Positions 43,816-51,597 of a DNA stretch of 64,000 bases are shown piece by piece. Origin of the DNA: Stomatobaculum longum (GTDB lineage: Bacteria > Bacillota > Clostridia > Lachnospirales > Lachnospiraceae); NCBI GenBank assembly GCA_000242235.1, contig JH590864.1:62001-126000 (forward strand), read 5' to 3'. Each line of letters begins with the position of its first letter. Position 1 is the stretch's first letter. The position numbers were made by a program, and so were the translations under genes. Below the pieces are notes generated by a model. The model searched no databases, was not told where the DNA came from, and saw nothing but the letters and a program-made list of their open reading frames with translations.

Positions 43816-44789
43816 ATGAAGAACAAAAATACTAAAGGCCGTCTGCTGTTCCTGCTCCGGTATCTTCAGCAGAATACGGATGATCAGCATCTGGTCACAA
43901 CGCCGGATTTGCTTTCAGTATTGGAGTCCGCCGGTCATCAGGTTGATCGGAAGACGCTCTACGATGATATCAATGTTCTGAAGGAAGATTTCGACATCGA
44001 TATTATTACGGAGAAGCACCGCGGAAACGAATATTTCATCGGCGGCAGGGAATTCGAGCTGTCGGAGCTGAAGCTCCTGATCGATGCGGTGGCGTCATCA
44101 AGATTTATTTCCGCAAGGGAGAGCCGGAAGCTGATCGACAAGCTGTCCTCACAGGTGAGCGTATGGCATAAGGAGGACCTGGAGCCACGCATTACGATCG
44201 GCGAGAGGATCAAAGCGCCGGTGACAAGGATCTATTACACGATTGACACGCTGAACTCTGCAATAAAGCAGAAGAGACAGGTCAGTTTTCAGTACGCGGA
44301 ATACGATTCCAGGCGACGGAAAGTCCTCCGGAATGGCGGCGAAGTTTACACGAACAGTCCCTACGACTGCCTCTGGAATGATGACAAGTATTACCTGATC
44401 GGGTATTCCGAGAAGCATCAGGGCCTTGTGACGTTCCGGATTGACCGGATCGTGAACCTGGAGATTCTGAAAGAGAAGAGCCTGCCGAAGCCTAGGAATT
44501 ACCGGATTTCGGATTTTGCAAATAAGGTTTTCAGGATGTATGACGGCACGCTGCAGAAAGTGGAGCTTTCCTGCAGAGAGCCCATGATGAAGCAGCTGGT
44601 AGATCACTTCGGCACGGATTTCGAGGTCCTGCCTGCAGAAGAAGGATACTTTACTGCGAAAATAAAAGTATCCGTAAGCTGTACTTTTTCAGCTGGCTAT
44701 TTCAATTCGGCTGTGATGTCCGGATCATCGGACTGGAGCAGGTGAGGGAGCAGTACCGCCAGATGCTGGAGGATGCGCTCCGGGATTGA
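43816..44789 (+). pseudogene. WYL-domain transcriptional regulator with C-terminal frameshift
   Basis: ATG 43816 (ggag 11 nt upstream; ATG 43807 overlaps the previous stop) starts MKNKNTKGRLLFLLRYLQQN. An N-terminal winged helix (TPDLLSVLESAGHQVDRKTL) is followed by a WYL domain (SPYDCLWNDDKYYLIGYSEK, FRIDRI). The frame ends early at 44743-44745. In a T-run of five (44685-44689), six T would restore FFSWLFQFG and VRIIGLEQVREQYRQMLEDA to a stop at 44787-44789. WYL regulators often control defence loci. The ligand-binding domain is complete, so the shortened form may still work. Confidence 0.75.
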
Positions 44790-44818
44790 GAATGAGAAAC
44801 TGAATGATCCAAGATTGT

Positions 44819-44855
44819 ATGAGCTGGGAGTAATATTTCCCAGCTCATTGCTTTT
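44819..44855 (+). terminator. Terminator after the WYL gene
   Basis: ATGAGCTGGGA pairs with TCCCAGCTCAT around an eight-base loop, followed by tgcTTTT. Confidence 0.75.
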
Positions 44856-44896
44856 AGAACAAATGTTCTTGACACCTGAAACGAATCAAATATAAT
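44856..44896 (+). promoter_or_regulatory. SOS box overlapping a near-consensus promoter
   Basis: AGAAC-aaat-GTTCT (44856-44869) is a perfect palindrome of the Gram-positive LexA type (GAAC-N4-GTTC). Its last T begins TTGACA (44869-44874), which is followed after 16 bp by TATAAT (44891-44896). A repressor on this box would block the -35 element. The LexA-like gene starts 50 nt downstream, so autoregulation and induction by DNA damage are expected. Confidence 0.85.
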
Positions 44897-44945
44897 GAAA
44901 ATCAGGAAACGAAGCAAACTGCTTCCTTTAGAAAGGAGCGGCGTA

Positions 44946-45548
44946 ATGAGACATAAATCCGAAGTCATCATGCAGTCGATTAAGGATTATGCTGAGAAAT
45001 TCATTCTGAACCGCCGCCGTTCTCCGTCTACGACGGAAATCGCTGATGCTGTCGGGATTGCCCGCGGAACTGCTTACAAGTATCTGGTCGCCATGAATGA
45101 AAAGGGGCTGATCCGGTATGATGGAAGGCAGATCATCACGGACAGGACCGAAAAAGCCAGCACGGAACTGACAAGTGTGGCGATCCTCGGTTCTGTCTCC
45201 TGTGGCAGTCCTCTCCTGGAGGAAGAGCATATCGAGGAATACGTGCAGCTGCCGGTCTCCCTGTTTGGCAGAGGGAGCTTCTATATCGTAAGGGCAAACG
45301 GTACGTCCATGATCGATGCAGGTATCAGTGACGGGGATCTCGTCCTGATCCGGCAGACAAAGGATGCCGAAGATGGCGATATCGTTGTTGCTCTTGTCGA
45401 TAATGAGAACACGCTGAAGCGGTTTTATCGGGATCAGGAGAACCATTGCATTCGGCTGCATCCGGAGAATAAGAGCATGAAGGACCTGATCGTCCCAGAA
45501 TGCGAGATCCAGGGTGTAGCTGTCGATGTGATCAAGGCTTTAAGGTAA
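44946..45548 (+). CDS. LexA-like SOS repressor of the ICE
   Basis: The product has 200 residues: an N-terminal winged helix (SPSTTEIADAVGIARGTAYK) and a C-terminal S24 peptidase domain with nucleophile Ser121 (GTSMIDAG) and Lys158 (ENTLKRF). The cleavage site is Cys86-Gly87 (VSCGSPL) instead of the usual Ala-Gly of LexA, as in UmuD. ATG 44946 has aaaggag upstream. RecA-stimulated self-cleavage would relieve repression of its own promoter and perhaps of other ICE genes, linking transfer to DNA damage. Confidence 0.88.
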   Translation: MRHKSEVIMQSIKDYAEKFILNRRRSPSTTEIADAVGIARGTAYKYLVAMNEKGLIRYDGRQIITDRTEKASTELTSVAILGSVSCGSPLLEEEHIEEYVQLPVSLFGRGSFYIVRANGTSMIDAGISDGDLVLIRQTKDAEDGDIVVALVDNENTLKRFYRDQENHCIRLHPENKSMKDLIVPECEIQGVAVDVIKALR

Positions 45549-45699
45549 GCCGATGACCATATCTGCCGTTCCGCATTGTGTGGTGTTTGGCAGCACGTCG
45601 GAAAAGCCGGTGCGGAAGAATTCAGGAGGGAGTTCTTTCCCTTTCTTCTTTCTGGAAGTAACGTTGGTTTTGGATCGAAAACGGAGGGAAGATCTGATT

Positions 45700-46020
45700 A
45701 TGAGAGAGATGGAATCCAGAATGGGCTACATTGCCAGTTGCTGCTATTGTGGCTCATTCCTTCAGGAAACCAAGGGAGATTGCTGCACGAGGGTGATCTG
45801 TCCTAAGTGCGGCCGGCAGATGGTTGTGATTATCAGGAAGGGGAAGGTGACAACGTTTATGGACCGGAGAAGCGAGACAAGGAGCGAGGCAGATCCGGGA
45901 CAGGAGAATGAGCAGTGCCTGTGGCTGATTCATTATGACCGGATCAGCAGGAGCGGTACCAGCAACCATAGCACTTCGATGGTGGCTGAGAAGAGGATGG
46001 AGTATGGGAAGAGGTCCTGA
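45700..46020 (+). CDS. Small zinc-ribbon protein
   Basis: A 106-residue protein from ATG 45700 (SD ggaggga) with cysteine pairs CCYCGS and CPKCG framing about 20 residues, followed by RQMVVIIRKGKVTTF and a hydrophilic tail. It resembles single zinc-ribbon domains; the function is unknown. It probably shares the LexA-like gene's transcript, 151 nt downstream. Confidence 0.6.
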   Translation: MREMESRMGYIASCCYCGSFLQETKGDCCTRVICPKCGRQMVVIIRKGKVTTFMDRRSETRSEADPGQENEQCLWLIHYDRISRSGTSNHSTSMVAEKRMEYGKRS

Positions 46021-46339
46021 GCAGAGGACCGTAGAATACCTGCATCCTGAGGACAGGAGGTTCCTGGGATAAGGCATTAAGCATTTAAGACAATTTCATA
46101 GAGTGAGATTTTCTGCGGGCGCTGCTGAACCGGCCGCCGGTCTCTGGAGAAGAACTGCAGCTTACACTGGAAGTGCAGTACAGAGGCCACCGGCGTGAAA
46201 AGACGATACGGAGGAGCAGGGCGCAGGAAATCAAGAGTTTTTGCCAAGAGCTGAACTATACGGTTGGGCATATCAATGTGCCCGGGCTGAGCGCGTAGAG
46301 AAAATGAAGCGCCAGCTGTGCGACTTAAAAATGTAAAGA
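46021..46339. other. Non-genic stretch, possible decayed gene
   Basis: A frame open from about 46107 to 46300 reads LLNRPPVSGEELQLTLEVQY and EIKSFCQELNYTVGHINVPG to a stop. It lacks a start and SD and belongs to no family I recognize. It may be a worn-out coding remnant. Nothing else is seen. Confidence 0.35.
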
Positions 46340-46425
46340 GGAGCCTGCAAAACGGAAGCTGACCTGAAGAGATGTTATGGACATCTTCAGGCTTCATGCA
46401 GATGCGTTTTGCAGGTTCCTTTTTT
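46340..46425 (+). terminator. Long hairpin terminator
   Basis: GGAGCCTGCAAAAC (46340-46353) pairs with GTTTTGCAGGTTCC (46406-46419), and the inner arms CCTGAAGAGATGT and ACATCTTCAGG pair again, followed by six T. It is a large branched or extended stem that ends the LexA-region transcript. Confidence 0.75.
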
Positions 46426-46518
46426 GTACCCATTTTTCGGGGAAAATCTCGCCCTCTGGTATTCCTGCACTCTTTTCTGGAAGGCTTCCGTTCTGGAAGG
46501 CACCGGAAAGGTGCAGGA

Positions 46519-46872
46519 ATGAATCAGAAGAACACAAAGATCAATACAAATACCATGGGAGGAAGAATCCGGGCACTGCGGCTGCAGAAGGGATGGTCCC
46601 AGGAGGAGCTGGGATTCCGAATCGGGGTGAATAACAAGTCCGTGATTTCCTTTTACGAGAACAACAGCAGGGCGGTGAGTCTGCCTGTTCTGCAGATGCT
46701 GTCCAGGGAGTTCGGGACGACGCTGGACTATCTTGTGAATGGCACGGAACCAGCGCTGAATGGGATGGATCCGGACATCCTGATGGCAATCAAACTGCTG
46801 AAAGACCTGAAGACAGAGAAGGGAAGAAAAGTGGCGATCGAGCATATACGGTTGGTGGGGATGATGGAATAA
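46519..46872 (+). CDS. XRE-family regulator
   Basis: A 117-residue protein has a helix-turn-helix at about 15-70 (GGRIRALRLQKGWSQEELGF, NKSVISFYENNSRAVSLPVL, FGTTLDYL) and a short helical C-terminus. ATG 46519 follows a weak SD (aaaggtgcagga). As a SinR/ImmR-like repressor in the control region of the ICE it may govern excision genes, but no operator was identified. Confidence 0.8.
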   Translation: MNQKNTKINTNTMGGRIRALRLQKGWSQEELGFRIGVNNKSVISFYENNSRAVSLPVLQMLSREFGTTLDYLVNGTEPALNGMDPDILMAIKLLKDLKTEKGRKVAIEHIRLVGMME

Positions 46873-46886
46873 GTATTATCTACCTA

Positions 46887-47438
46887 TTACTTCTTTTGCA
46901 TCCAGGGAAATTCTTTGTTGGAATTTATCGCCTTTATTGTAGGATACCCGTATTCACTTAGATTCTGCAAAATATGATCTTTGGCATAAGGCAGAAATGG
47001 CACTATCACATACTTGTATTTGCCGGCATTTCGGGTTACTGCAAATAAAAAATTACCAAGTTATAAAATCCCAACAATATCCTGCCTGCGTACACGAATC
47101 TGATTAACTTGAAGTTCGCTCTCGGATATACAAACCATCGTCTTTTCAGGCAGGTTTCGCATTAGTCTCTTCTTGGCCAGGAGAGGTAGCAGCAACATAA
47201 GAAGAGCTGCCGCAACAACAAATATCAGTGCAATGATTCCGACGATCTTATTTGGATTATCTTCAAGCCGCATACTGAAATAATTGGTGTTAACCCTGAT
47301 CAGCGATATACTTATCACGAACATCGCAGCAAGGCAGACCCATATAGTCAGTCTTTTTCTGGTCGGTAGTATTTTGAAGGCTCTGTCATACAACTCTTTT
47401 CTCTCTTCTGAAGAGATATCAACTTCAGTCTTATCCAA
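46887..47438 (-). pseudogene. Two-helix membrane protein (YcxB-like) with in-frame stop
   Basis: The minus-strand frame from ATG 47438 encodes a cytoplasmic start, two hydrophobic segments (LTIWVCLAAMFVISISLI; IIALIFVVAAALLMLLLPLL) and a beta-rich part ending …QDIVGIL at a TAA (47061-47063). The same frame continues without interruption as LGNFLFAVTRNAGKYKYVIV and on to KEFPWMQKK, stop 46887. The whole would be about 183 residues, the layout of YcxB-like proteins. One nonsense codon therefore splits the gene; the shorter 125-residue form is what would be made. Confidence 0.6.
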
Positions 47439-47760
47439 GAATATTTCTCCTTAACATTTGCTCACGCATTGAATTCAGTTTTTCAATCCGTGATCCTTAT
47501 AAATGCGCTCCGCGCAGGATCATTGCCTGCGCTCTCAGTATACCCTTTGAAATAATCCAATCCAAGTTTTTGGAATGAACTTCTGGATTTTCTGCTTCTG
47601 AATCTTCTGATCTCGGAAGTTTACAGCTTTGCTAACCCAGTTTACAGATTTGGTAACGAGATAAATCCGAAGATAACCTAATATAATCCATGTCAGACAG
47701 ATATAAACATGAAGCAGCGCGCGGCTGCGGTGTCACCACATCAGAAACTGGAGGATGGAG
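47439..47760. other. Divergent intergenic region
   Basis: It contains the direct repeats described separately at 47618-47658 and a TATAAT (47682-47687) ahead of the sigma-like gene. No suitable -35 at 16-18 bp was found, so activation by a factor binding the repeats is plausible. No gene is seen. Confidence 0.4.
47618..47658. repeat. Two 20-bp direct repeats, 21-bp period
   Basis: AGTTTACAGCTTTGCTAACC (47618-47637) and AGTTTACAGATTTGGTAACG (47639-47658) differ at three positions. A period of two helical turns puts both on the same DNA face, and they end about 23 bp before the -10-like TATAAT. This looks like a tandem binding site for an activator or repressor of the excision/integration genes. 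Confidence 0.65.
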
Positions 47761-48327
47761 ATGGCAACTGGAGCAATCAGAATCGTGGACGAATATGCCA
47801 CGGCAAATATTAAGGAAAGAATAGAGATTATCCTGGACAACTATCCGAACTTCCTGGAGATCATGGACGGCTTTGAGGAAAGTCTCAAGTACCTGATCAT
47901 CAATGGAAGAAAGATGGCTAAGCGCAGGAGCAGGGGAGACCTGGGGGTCAGAGTGCAGACGTCCGGCTTTAGTGATCCGACAGCTAATGCAGCGGTAGAC
48001 AGTGTCATGCTTACGGAAGCAATCCGGAGTGGAAACATGGATGCCGAGCTGAAGGGGATCGAATGTCCGGAGCAGTATCGGAAGGAGGCAGAGGTGATCC
48101 GTGAGATGAGAGATGATTATTTTCTCGTCAAAGCCCAGATCAAGACGCTTCCCTGGCAGGATTACAGGGTCCTGGATTCCTATCTGAACGGATCTCATGA
48201 TCTTGTGAAACTGGCAGAAGAAGCAGACTGCACCTATGACGGAGTGAAGAACCGGCTGAAGAGAGCCAGGAATCGCATCCGTAAATCAACAGCACTTTAC
48301 CTGGAAAGAAAATACGAGAACAACTAA
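47761..48327 (+). CDS. Sigma-70 region-4-like regulator
   Basis: The protein has 188 residues from ATG 47761 (tggagg 6 nt upstream; ATG 47755 lies too close). The C-terminal part (LPWQDYRVLDSYLNGSHDLV, CTYDGVKNRLKRARNRIRKS) resembles sigma-factor region 4 helix-turn-helix proteins. Such regulators stand directly before the excisionase/integrase cassette in many Clostridia ICEs and probably activate it. The N-terminal half is helical and unassigned. Confidence 0.72.
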   Translation: MATGAIRIVDEYATANIKERIEIILDNYPNFLEIMDGFEESLKYLIINGRKMAKRRSRGDLGVRVQTSGFSDPTANAAVDSVMLTEAIRSGNMDAELKGIECPEQYRKEAEVIREMRDDYFLVKAQIKTLPWQDYRVLDSYLNGSHDLVKLAEEADCTYDGVKNRLKRARNRIRKSTALYLERKYENN

Positions 48328-48341
48328 CGGAGGATAAGACA

Positions 48342-48551
48342 ATGAGAGCAAGAAAAGAAGTCATTATGGCCAACATGGGAAGAACAAAGAAGTTCGTCAG
48401 ATACAACGAGGGGGCTCAGCTCTACAGCATGGGAGTCTGCAAGTTCAGACAGCTGGCCCATGAAGCAGGTGCGGTCTACAAGGTGGATAAGATCGCATTG
48501 GTAAACACGGAGAAGTTTGAAAAGTATCTGGAAGGCTTTGCTGAAGCCTGA
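48342..48551 (+). CDS. DUF6462-type small protein (excisionase-like)
   Basis: A 69-residue basic protein with a MerR/Xis-like winged-helix pattern: RYNEGAQLYSMGVCKFRQLA, AGAVYKVDKIALVNTEKFEK. ATG 48342 is preceded by ggaggat. Proteins of this type lie between the sigma-like gene and the integrase and likely serve as the recombination directionality factor. The family label is from memory of the gene order. Confidence 0.68.
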   Translation: MRARKEVIMANMGRTKKFVRYNEGAQLYSMGVCKFRQLAHEAGAVYKVDKIALVNTEKFEKYLEGFAEA

Positions 48552-48707
48552 ATGTAAAGGCATTAAGACAGAGTAACACGAAGCACTACAAAGAGCTGCG
48601 ACTGATAGAAATTCCTTGCAATTGAGTTTCCAATAAGCCATAATAAGGGATGTGAAATTGTCTGAAACCTTATAAGTCGCACCTCTTTGATCTTTAAGGA
48701 GGTTGAC

Positions 48708-49946
48708 ATGGCTCAGTCAAGAAAGGATGCCCGCGGCCGAGTTCTTCATAAGGGTGAAGTTCAGAGGTCCTCGGATGGCAGGTATCTTTACACATACACG
48801 GATCCACTGGGAAAGCGCCGTTATATCTACGCCAATGATCTGTTGTCCCTTCGGGAGAAGGAAAAGAAGCTGATCAAGGATCAGCTCGATGGTCTGGACC
48901 GTTACGCTGCGGGAAGGGCTTCGGTCAATGATATGTTTGACCGGTACATTTCAACGAAATACAACCTGCGGGATAATACCAGAAGCGGATATATCTACAT
49001 GTATGACCGCTTCGTCCGGGAGGATTTCGGGAAGCATAAGCTGATCGATATCAAGTACTCGGACGTATTGCAGTACTATTTTTATCTGCTGAATGAAAGA
49101 AATCTCGCACTGACTACTCTGGATTCCATCCACTGTATTCTTCATCCGACGTTCCAGCTCGCTGTCAGGGATGACATCATCCGAAAGAATCCTACGGACG
49201 GAGTGATGGCGGAGGTCAAGAAGAAAACAGGGATGCACAGGAACATCCGGCATGCCTTAACAGTGGAGCAGCAGAGAGCCTTCATGGATTACATGGCGAA
49301 TCACCCCGTGTATGTCCACTGGTGGCCGATCTTCACGATCCTGCTTGGAACCGGATGCAGAATTGGAGAAGCACTTGGGCTTCGGTGGCAGGACCTGGAC
49401 TTCGAGAAAGGCATCATCACGATCGACCATGCCCTGGTCTACTACAAGTCTCAGGAGTCAGGAGACTGCAGGTTACGTGTTTCGAAGCCGAAGACGGAAG
49501 CCGGTATCCGGACGATCCCGATGCTCGATGTAGTGAGGGAAGCTTTTCAGATCCTTCAGGACGAAGAAATCGAGAACGGACCGAACCTGCAGGAAATCGA
49601 CGGCTACAGCGGATTCATTTTCCAGAACCACTTTGGTGAAGTGCCGAACCCTGGAGCAGTCAACCGGGCTATCAAGCGTATCTCGGATAGCTACAATGCG
49701 GAAGAGATTCTGGATGCAAAGAAAGAAGGCAGGGACCCAATTCTTCTTCCTAATTTTTCCTGCCACCACTTAAGACATACCTTTGCGACCAGGCTTTGTG
49801 AAGCGGAGAGCAATCTGAAGGTGATTCAGTCCGTCATGGGTCACAAGAACATTGAGACTACGATGGACATTTATGCGGAGGCGACTGACCGCAAAAAGAA
49901 AGAGAGTTTTAATGTTTTAGCAGACAAGCTTGATAACGTGTTTTGA
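48708..49946 (+). CDS. int: Tyrosine integrase, Tn916 type
   Basis: The protein has 412 residues from ATG 48708 (aaggaggt). An N-terminal arm-binding domain (GRVLHKGEVQRSSDGRYLYT), a SAM-like core-binding domain (about 70-170) and the catalytic domain follow, with Arg218 (GCRIGEAL), His353-x-x-Arg356 (HHLRHTF), His379 (MGHKN) and Tyr389 (MDIYAEA). All catalytic residues are present. It should integrate and excise the ICE; three short repeats right after it are candidate arm sites. Confidence 0.95.
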   Translation: MAQSRKDARGRVLHKGEVQRSSDGRYLYTYTDPLGKRRYIYANDLLSLREKEKKLIKDQLDGLDRYAAGRASVNDMFDRYISTKYNLRDNTRSGYIYMYDRFVREDFGKHKLIDIKYSDVLQYYFYLLNERNLALTTLDSIHCILHPTFQLAVRDDIIRKNPTDGVMAEVKKKTGMHRNIRHALTVEQQRAFMDYMANHPVYVHWWPIFTILLGTGCRIGEALGLRWQDLDFEKGIITIDHALVYYKSQESGDCRLRVSKPKTEAGIRTIPMLDVVREAFQILQDEEIENGPNLQEIDGYSGFIFQNHFGEVPNPGAVNRAIKRISDSYNAEEILDAKKEGRDPILLPNFSCHHLRHTFATRLCEAESNLKVIQSVMGHKNIETTMDIYAEATDRKKKESFNVLADKLDNVF

Positions 49947-49958
49947 GAAAAGCGACTC

Positions 49959-49997
49959 TGCAACAAAAATTCTCTCTACAACAAAATTGCAACAAAA
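49959..49997 (+). repeat. Three TRCAACAAAA-type direct repeats at the ICE right end
   Basis: TGCAACAAAA (49959-49968), TACAACAAAA (49977-49986) and TGCAACAAAA (49988-49997) lie 13-51 nt after the integrase stop. Short clustered repeats next to int are typical of arm-type binding sites for the integrase N-terminal domain, which marks the nearby element end. Confidence 0.6.
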
Positions 49998-50089
49998 TGT
50001 ACTTTTCGGATATCTTCGGTCACCCGATGATAGCAAGGAGCCAAAGATACGAAAACTCATAGCTTAGAAAATGTTAGTACGGTGATAGC

Positions 50090-50584
50090 ATGATTCCGAA
50101 TGTAATCCCGACCATGAAGACCATGAAGGCCGAGAACAAAGAAGCACATGGCGAGAGCGAAGGCAAGGTGGAAGAGGCAAGCGGCTTCTTTACCCCGAAC
50201 GAGAAGATCGATTTCAGCGGGGTTAAGATTGAGCCTCTGTTCGAGGATCAGGTGGATTTCGAGACCTTCTCGAAGAGCGCTTTCCGCGCGGTCAAGGTAA
50301 AGGACTGCAAGGCAGTGCCGAAGTCGAAGAAGCTCCTGCAGTTCACCTTAGACGACGGAACCGGTACGGACCGCACGATTTTAAGCGGCATTCACGCCTA
50401 CTACGAGCCGGAAGAGCTGATCGGAAAGACCCTGATTGCAATCACGAACCTGCCGCCGCGCCCCATGATGGGCATCGAGTCCTGCGGCATGTTGCTCTCT
50501 GCGGTCAACGAGCGCAACGGGGAGGAAGAGCTTCATCTTCTCATGGTGGATAATCATATCCCGGCGGGAGCGAAGCTGTACTAA
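50090..50584 (+). CDS. metG: C-terminal tRNA-binding domain, probably the 3' part of metG
   Basis: The readable product of 164 residues has an acidic low-complexity start (KAENKEAHGESEGKVEEASG) and then an OB-fold tRNA-binding domain: FRAVKVKDCKAVPKSKKLLQ, ILSGIHAYY, MMGIESCGMLLSA, HIPAGAKLY. This is the C-terminal module of methionyl-tRNA synthetases in related bacteria. ATG 50090 has no proper SD, and the catalytic part of MetG is absent. The simplest reading is that the ICE integrated in metG and this is the displaced 3' end. A free-standing Trbp111-like protein is the alternative. Confidence 0.7.
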   Translation: MIPNVIPTMKTMKAENKEAHGESEGKVEEASGFFTPNEKIDFSGVKIEPLFEDQVDFETFSKSAFRAVKVKDCKAVPKSKKLLQFTLDDGTGTDRTILSGIHAYYEPEELIGKTLIAITNLPPRPMMGIESCGMLLSAVNERNGEEELHLLMVDNHIPAGAKLY

Positions 50585-50607
50585 AAAATGGAAAACTAAA
50601 ACATACC

Positions 50608-50658
50608 GAGAGAGATATGCCGATTCAGAACAATCTGAGGAAGCGTATCTCTCTTTTT
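50608..50658 (+). terminator. Terminator after the metG-like gene
   Basis: GAGAGAGATA (50608-50617) pairs with TATCTCTC (50645-50652) with an inner CAGA/TCTG pairing, followed by a T-run. Confidence 0.7.
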
Positions 50659-50884
50659 GCGGGGGAATATGTAGGCGATAAGGCAAAGAACTCAGTGAAG
50701 CAAAGAACTCGGAATTTATTATCTTAATAGTATTGATGCGTGTTGCATTTCTGATTGGGTTTAATATACGAATTCCATTCGAGTTAATACTGGTTTTTAA
50801 ATTACCGCTAAAGTCAATATTTATATGTGAATCGGTTTGTGCTACCATATATATGGAACTTTCTTTCCTGAAAGGAATCTGATT

Positions 50885-51316
50885 ATGACAACAGCTATTT
50901 TTTCTAAAGTACAAGTTGATATGGGTCAGTTCTACGGTCGAGTCAGCGCACGAATTTTATTGAATGTGCCGCAAAGAGAATTATCCTATCAGGCCTTTGA
51001 TGAAAAGCAGGAACTGAAGAACAGCATCGGACTTGTTTGGGATGAGACGGAAATGCAGTCCTTACTCCCGTTTCTTAGAACCGAATTGTTTGAGCCGTAT
51101 CGGGATTGCGAAGATATGCATGACGAAGTTGGCTATCTGGAGGAGTCGTGGAGGATGTTTACCGGGATATCGGACTCTCATGTACCGATGATTCGCCTAC
51201 GCATGAATGTTATTCATGACTTTGCACATCGGTGGCCCACGGAACTGCTATATGAGCAAATTGTTCGGGTCATAAGAGCGAGGAATGACAGAAGATTTCG
51301 GAAAATAGTTTTGTAG
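50885..51316 (+). CDS. Hypothetical protein
   Basis: A 143-residue soluble protein begins MTTAIFSKVQVDMGQFYGRV with ATG 50885 (SD aaagga). It is mostly charged, with no membrane segment or recognizable catalytic motif; the C-terminus is basic. It stands alone between terminators, so the context says little. I do not recognize the family. Confidence 0.6.
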   Translation: MTTAIFSKVQVDMGQFYGRVSARILLNVPQRELSYQAFDEKQELKNSIGLVWDETEMQSLLPFLRTELFEPYRDCEDMHDEVGYLEESWRMFTGISDSHVPMIRLRMNVIHDFAHRWPTELLYEQIVRVIRARNDRRFRKIVL

Positions 51317-51597
51317 TCTGCCTTTCGGATAGATCGGTGAAAAGACAGGCGAGCGGATTATTTTAACTAGTGACTTTACATGGAGCGCGTCGGAAATAAA
51401 CATGACTATCAGTACCGGAAGTGTCTGCATATACAATGTGAGGCTGGAACTATGCTGATTATTGGGAGTAACCTTGTTGTTGAAATCTCGAGGTCGCCGA
51501 AGCCGGAGATTGATTTGTGAAGGGCGCGATTCAGGTTCAAAAATAGAATGAGAGCTATGCCGGGCAGTGTTCGCTGCAACGGCATAGCTCTCGGTTT
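51317..51597. other. Intergenic region with a bidirectional hairpin
   Basis: Apart from a hairpin at 51552-51590, GAGCTATGCCG paired with CGGCATAGCTC, nothing is recognized. T-rich sequence on both sides allows termination of the convergent transcripts from both flanks, especially the minus-strand ABC genes. Confidence 0.6.

Larger units (their letters stand above)
1..50089 (+). mobile_element. Right-hand part of an integrative conjugative element (ICE)
   Basis: The segment holds a type IV secretion module, relaxase and MobC, defence and resistance cargo, regulators, and at its right end a DUF6462-integrase cassette typical of Tn916-like ICEs of Clostridia. Nearly all genes lie on the plus strand. 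The left end, the coupling protein VirD4 and attL are not in the window. The right end is placed between the integrase stop (49946) and the metG-like reading frame at 50090, so it is approximate. A smaller element (1 to about 5118) is nested inside it. Several genes are damaged (topB, transposase, nucleotidyltransferase), so present mobility is uncertain. Confidence 0.85.
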
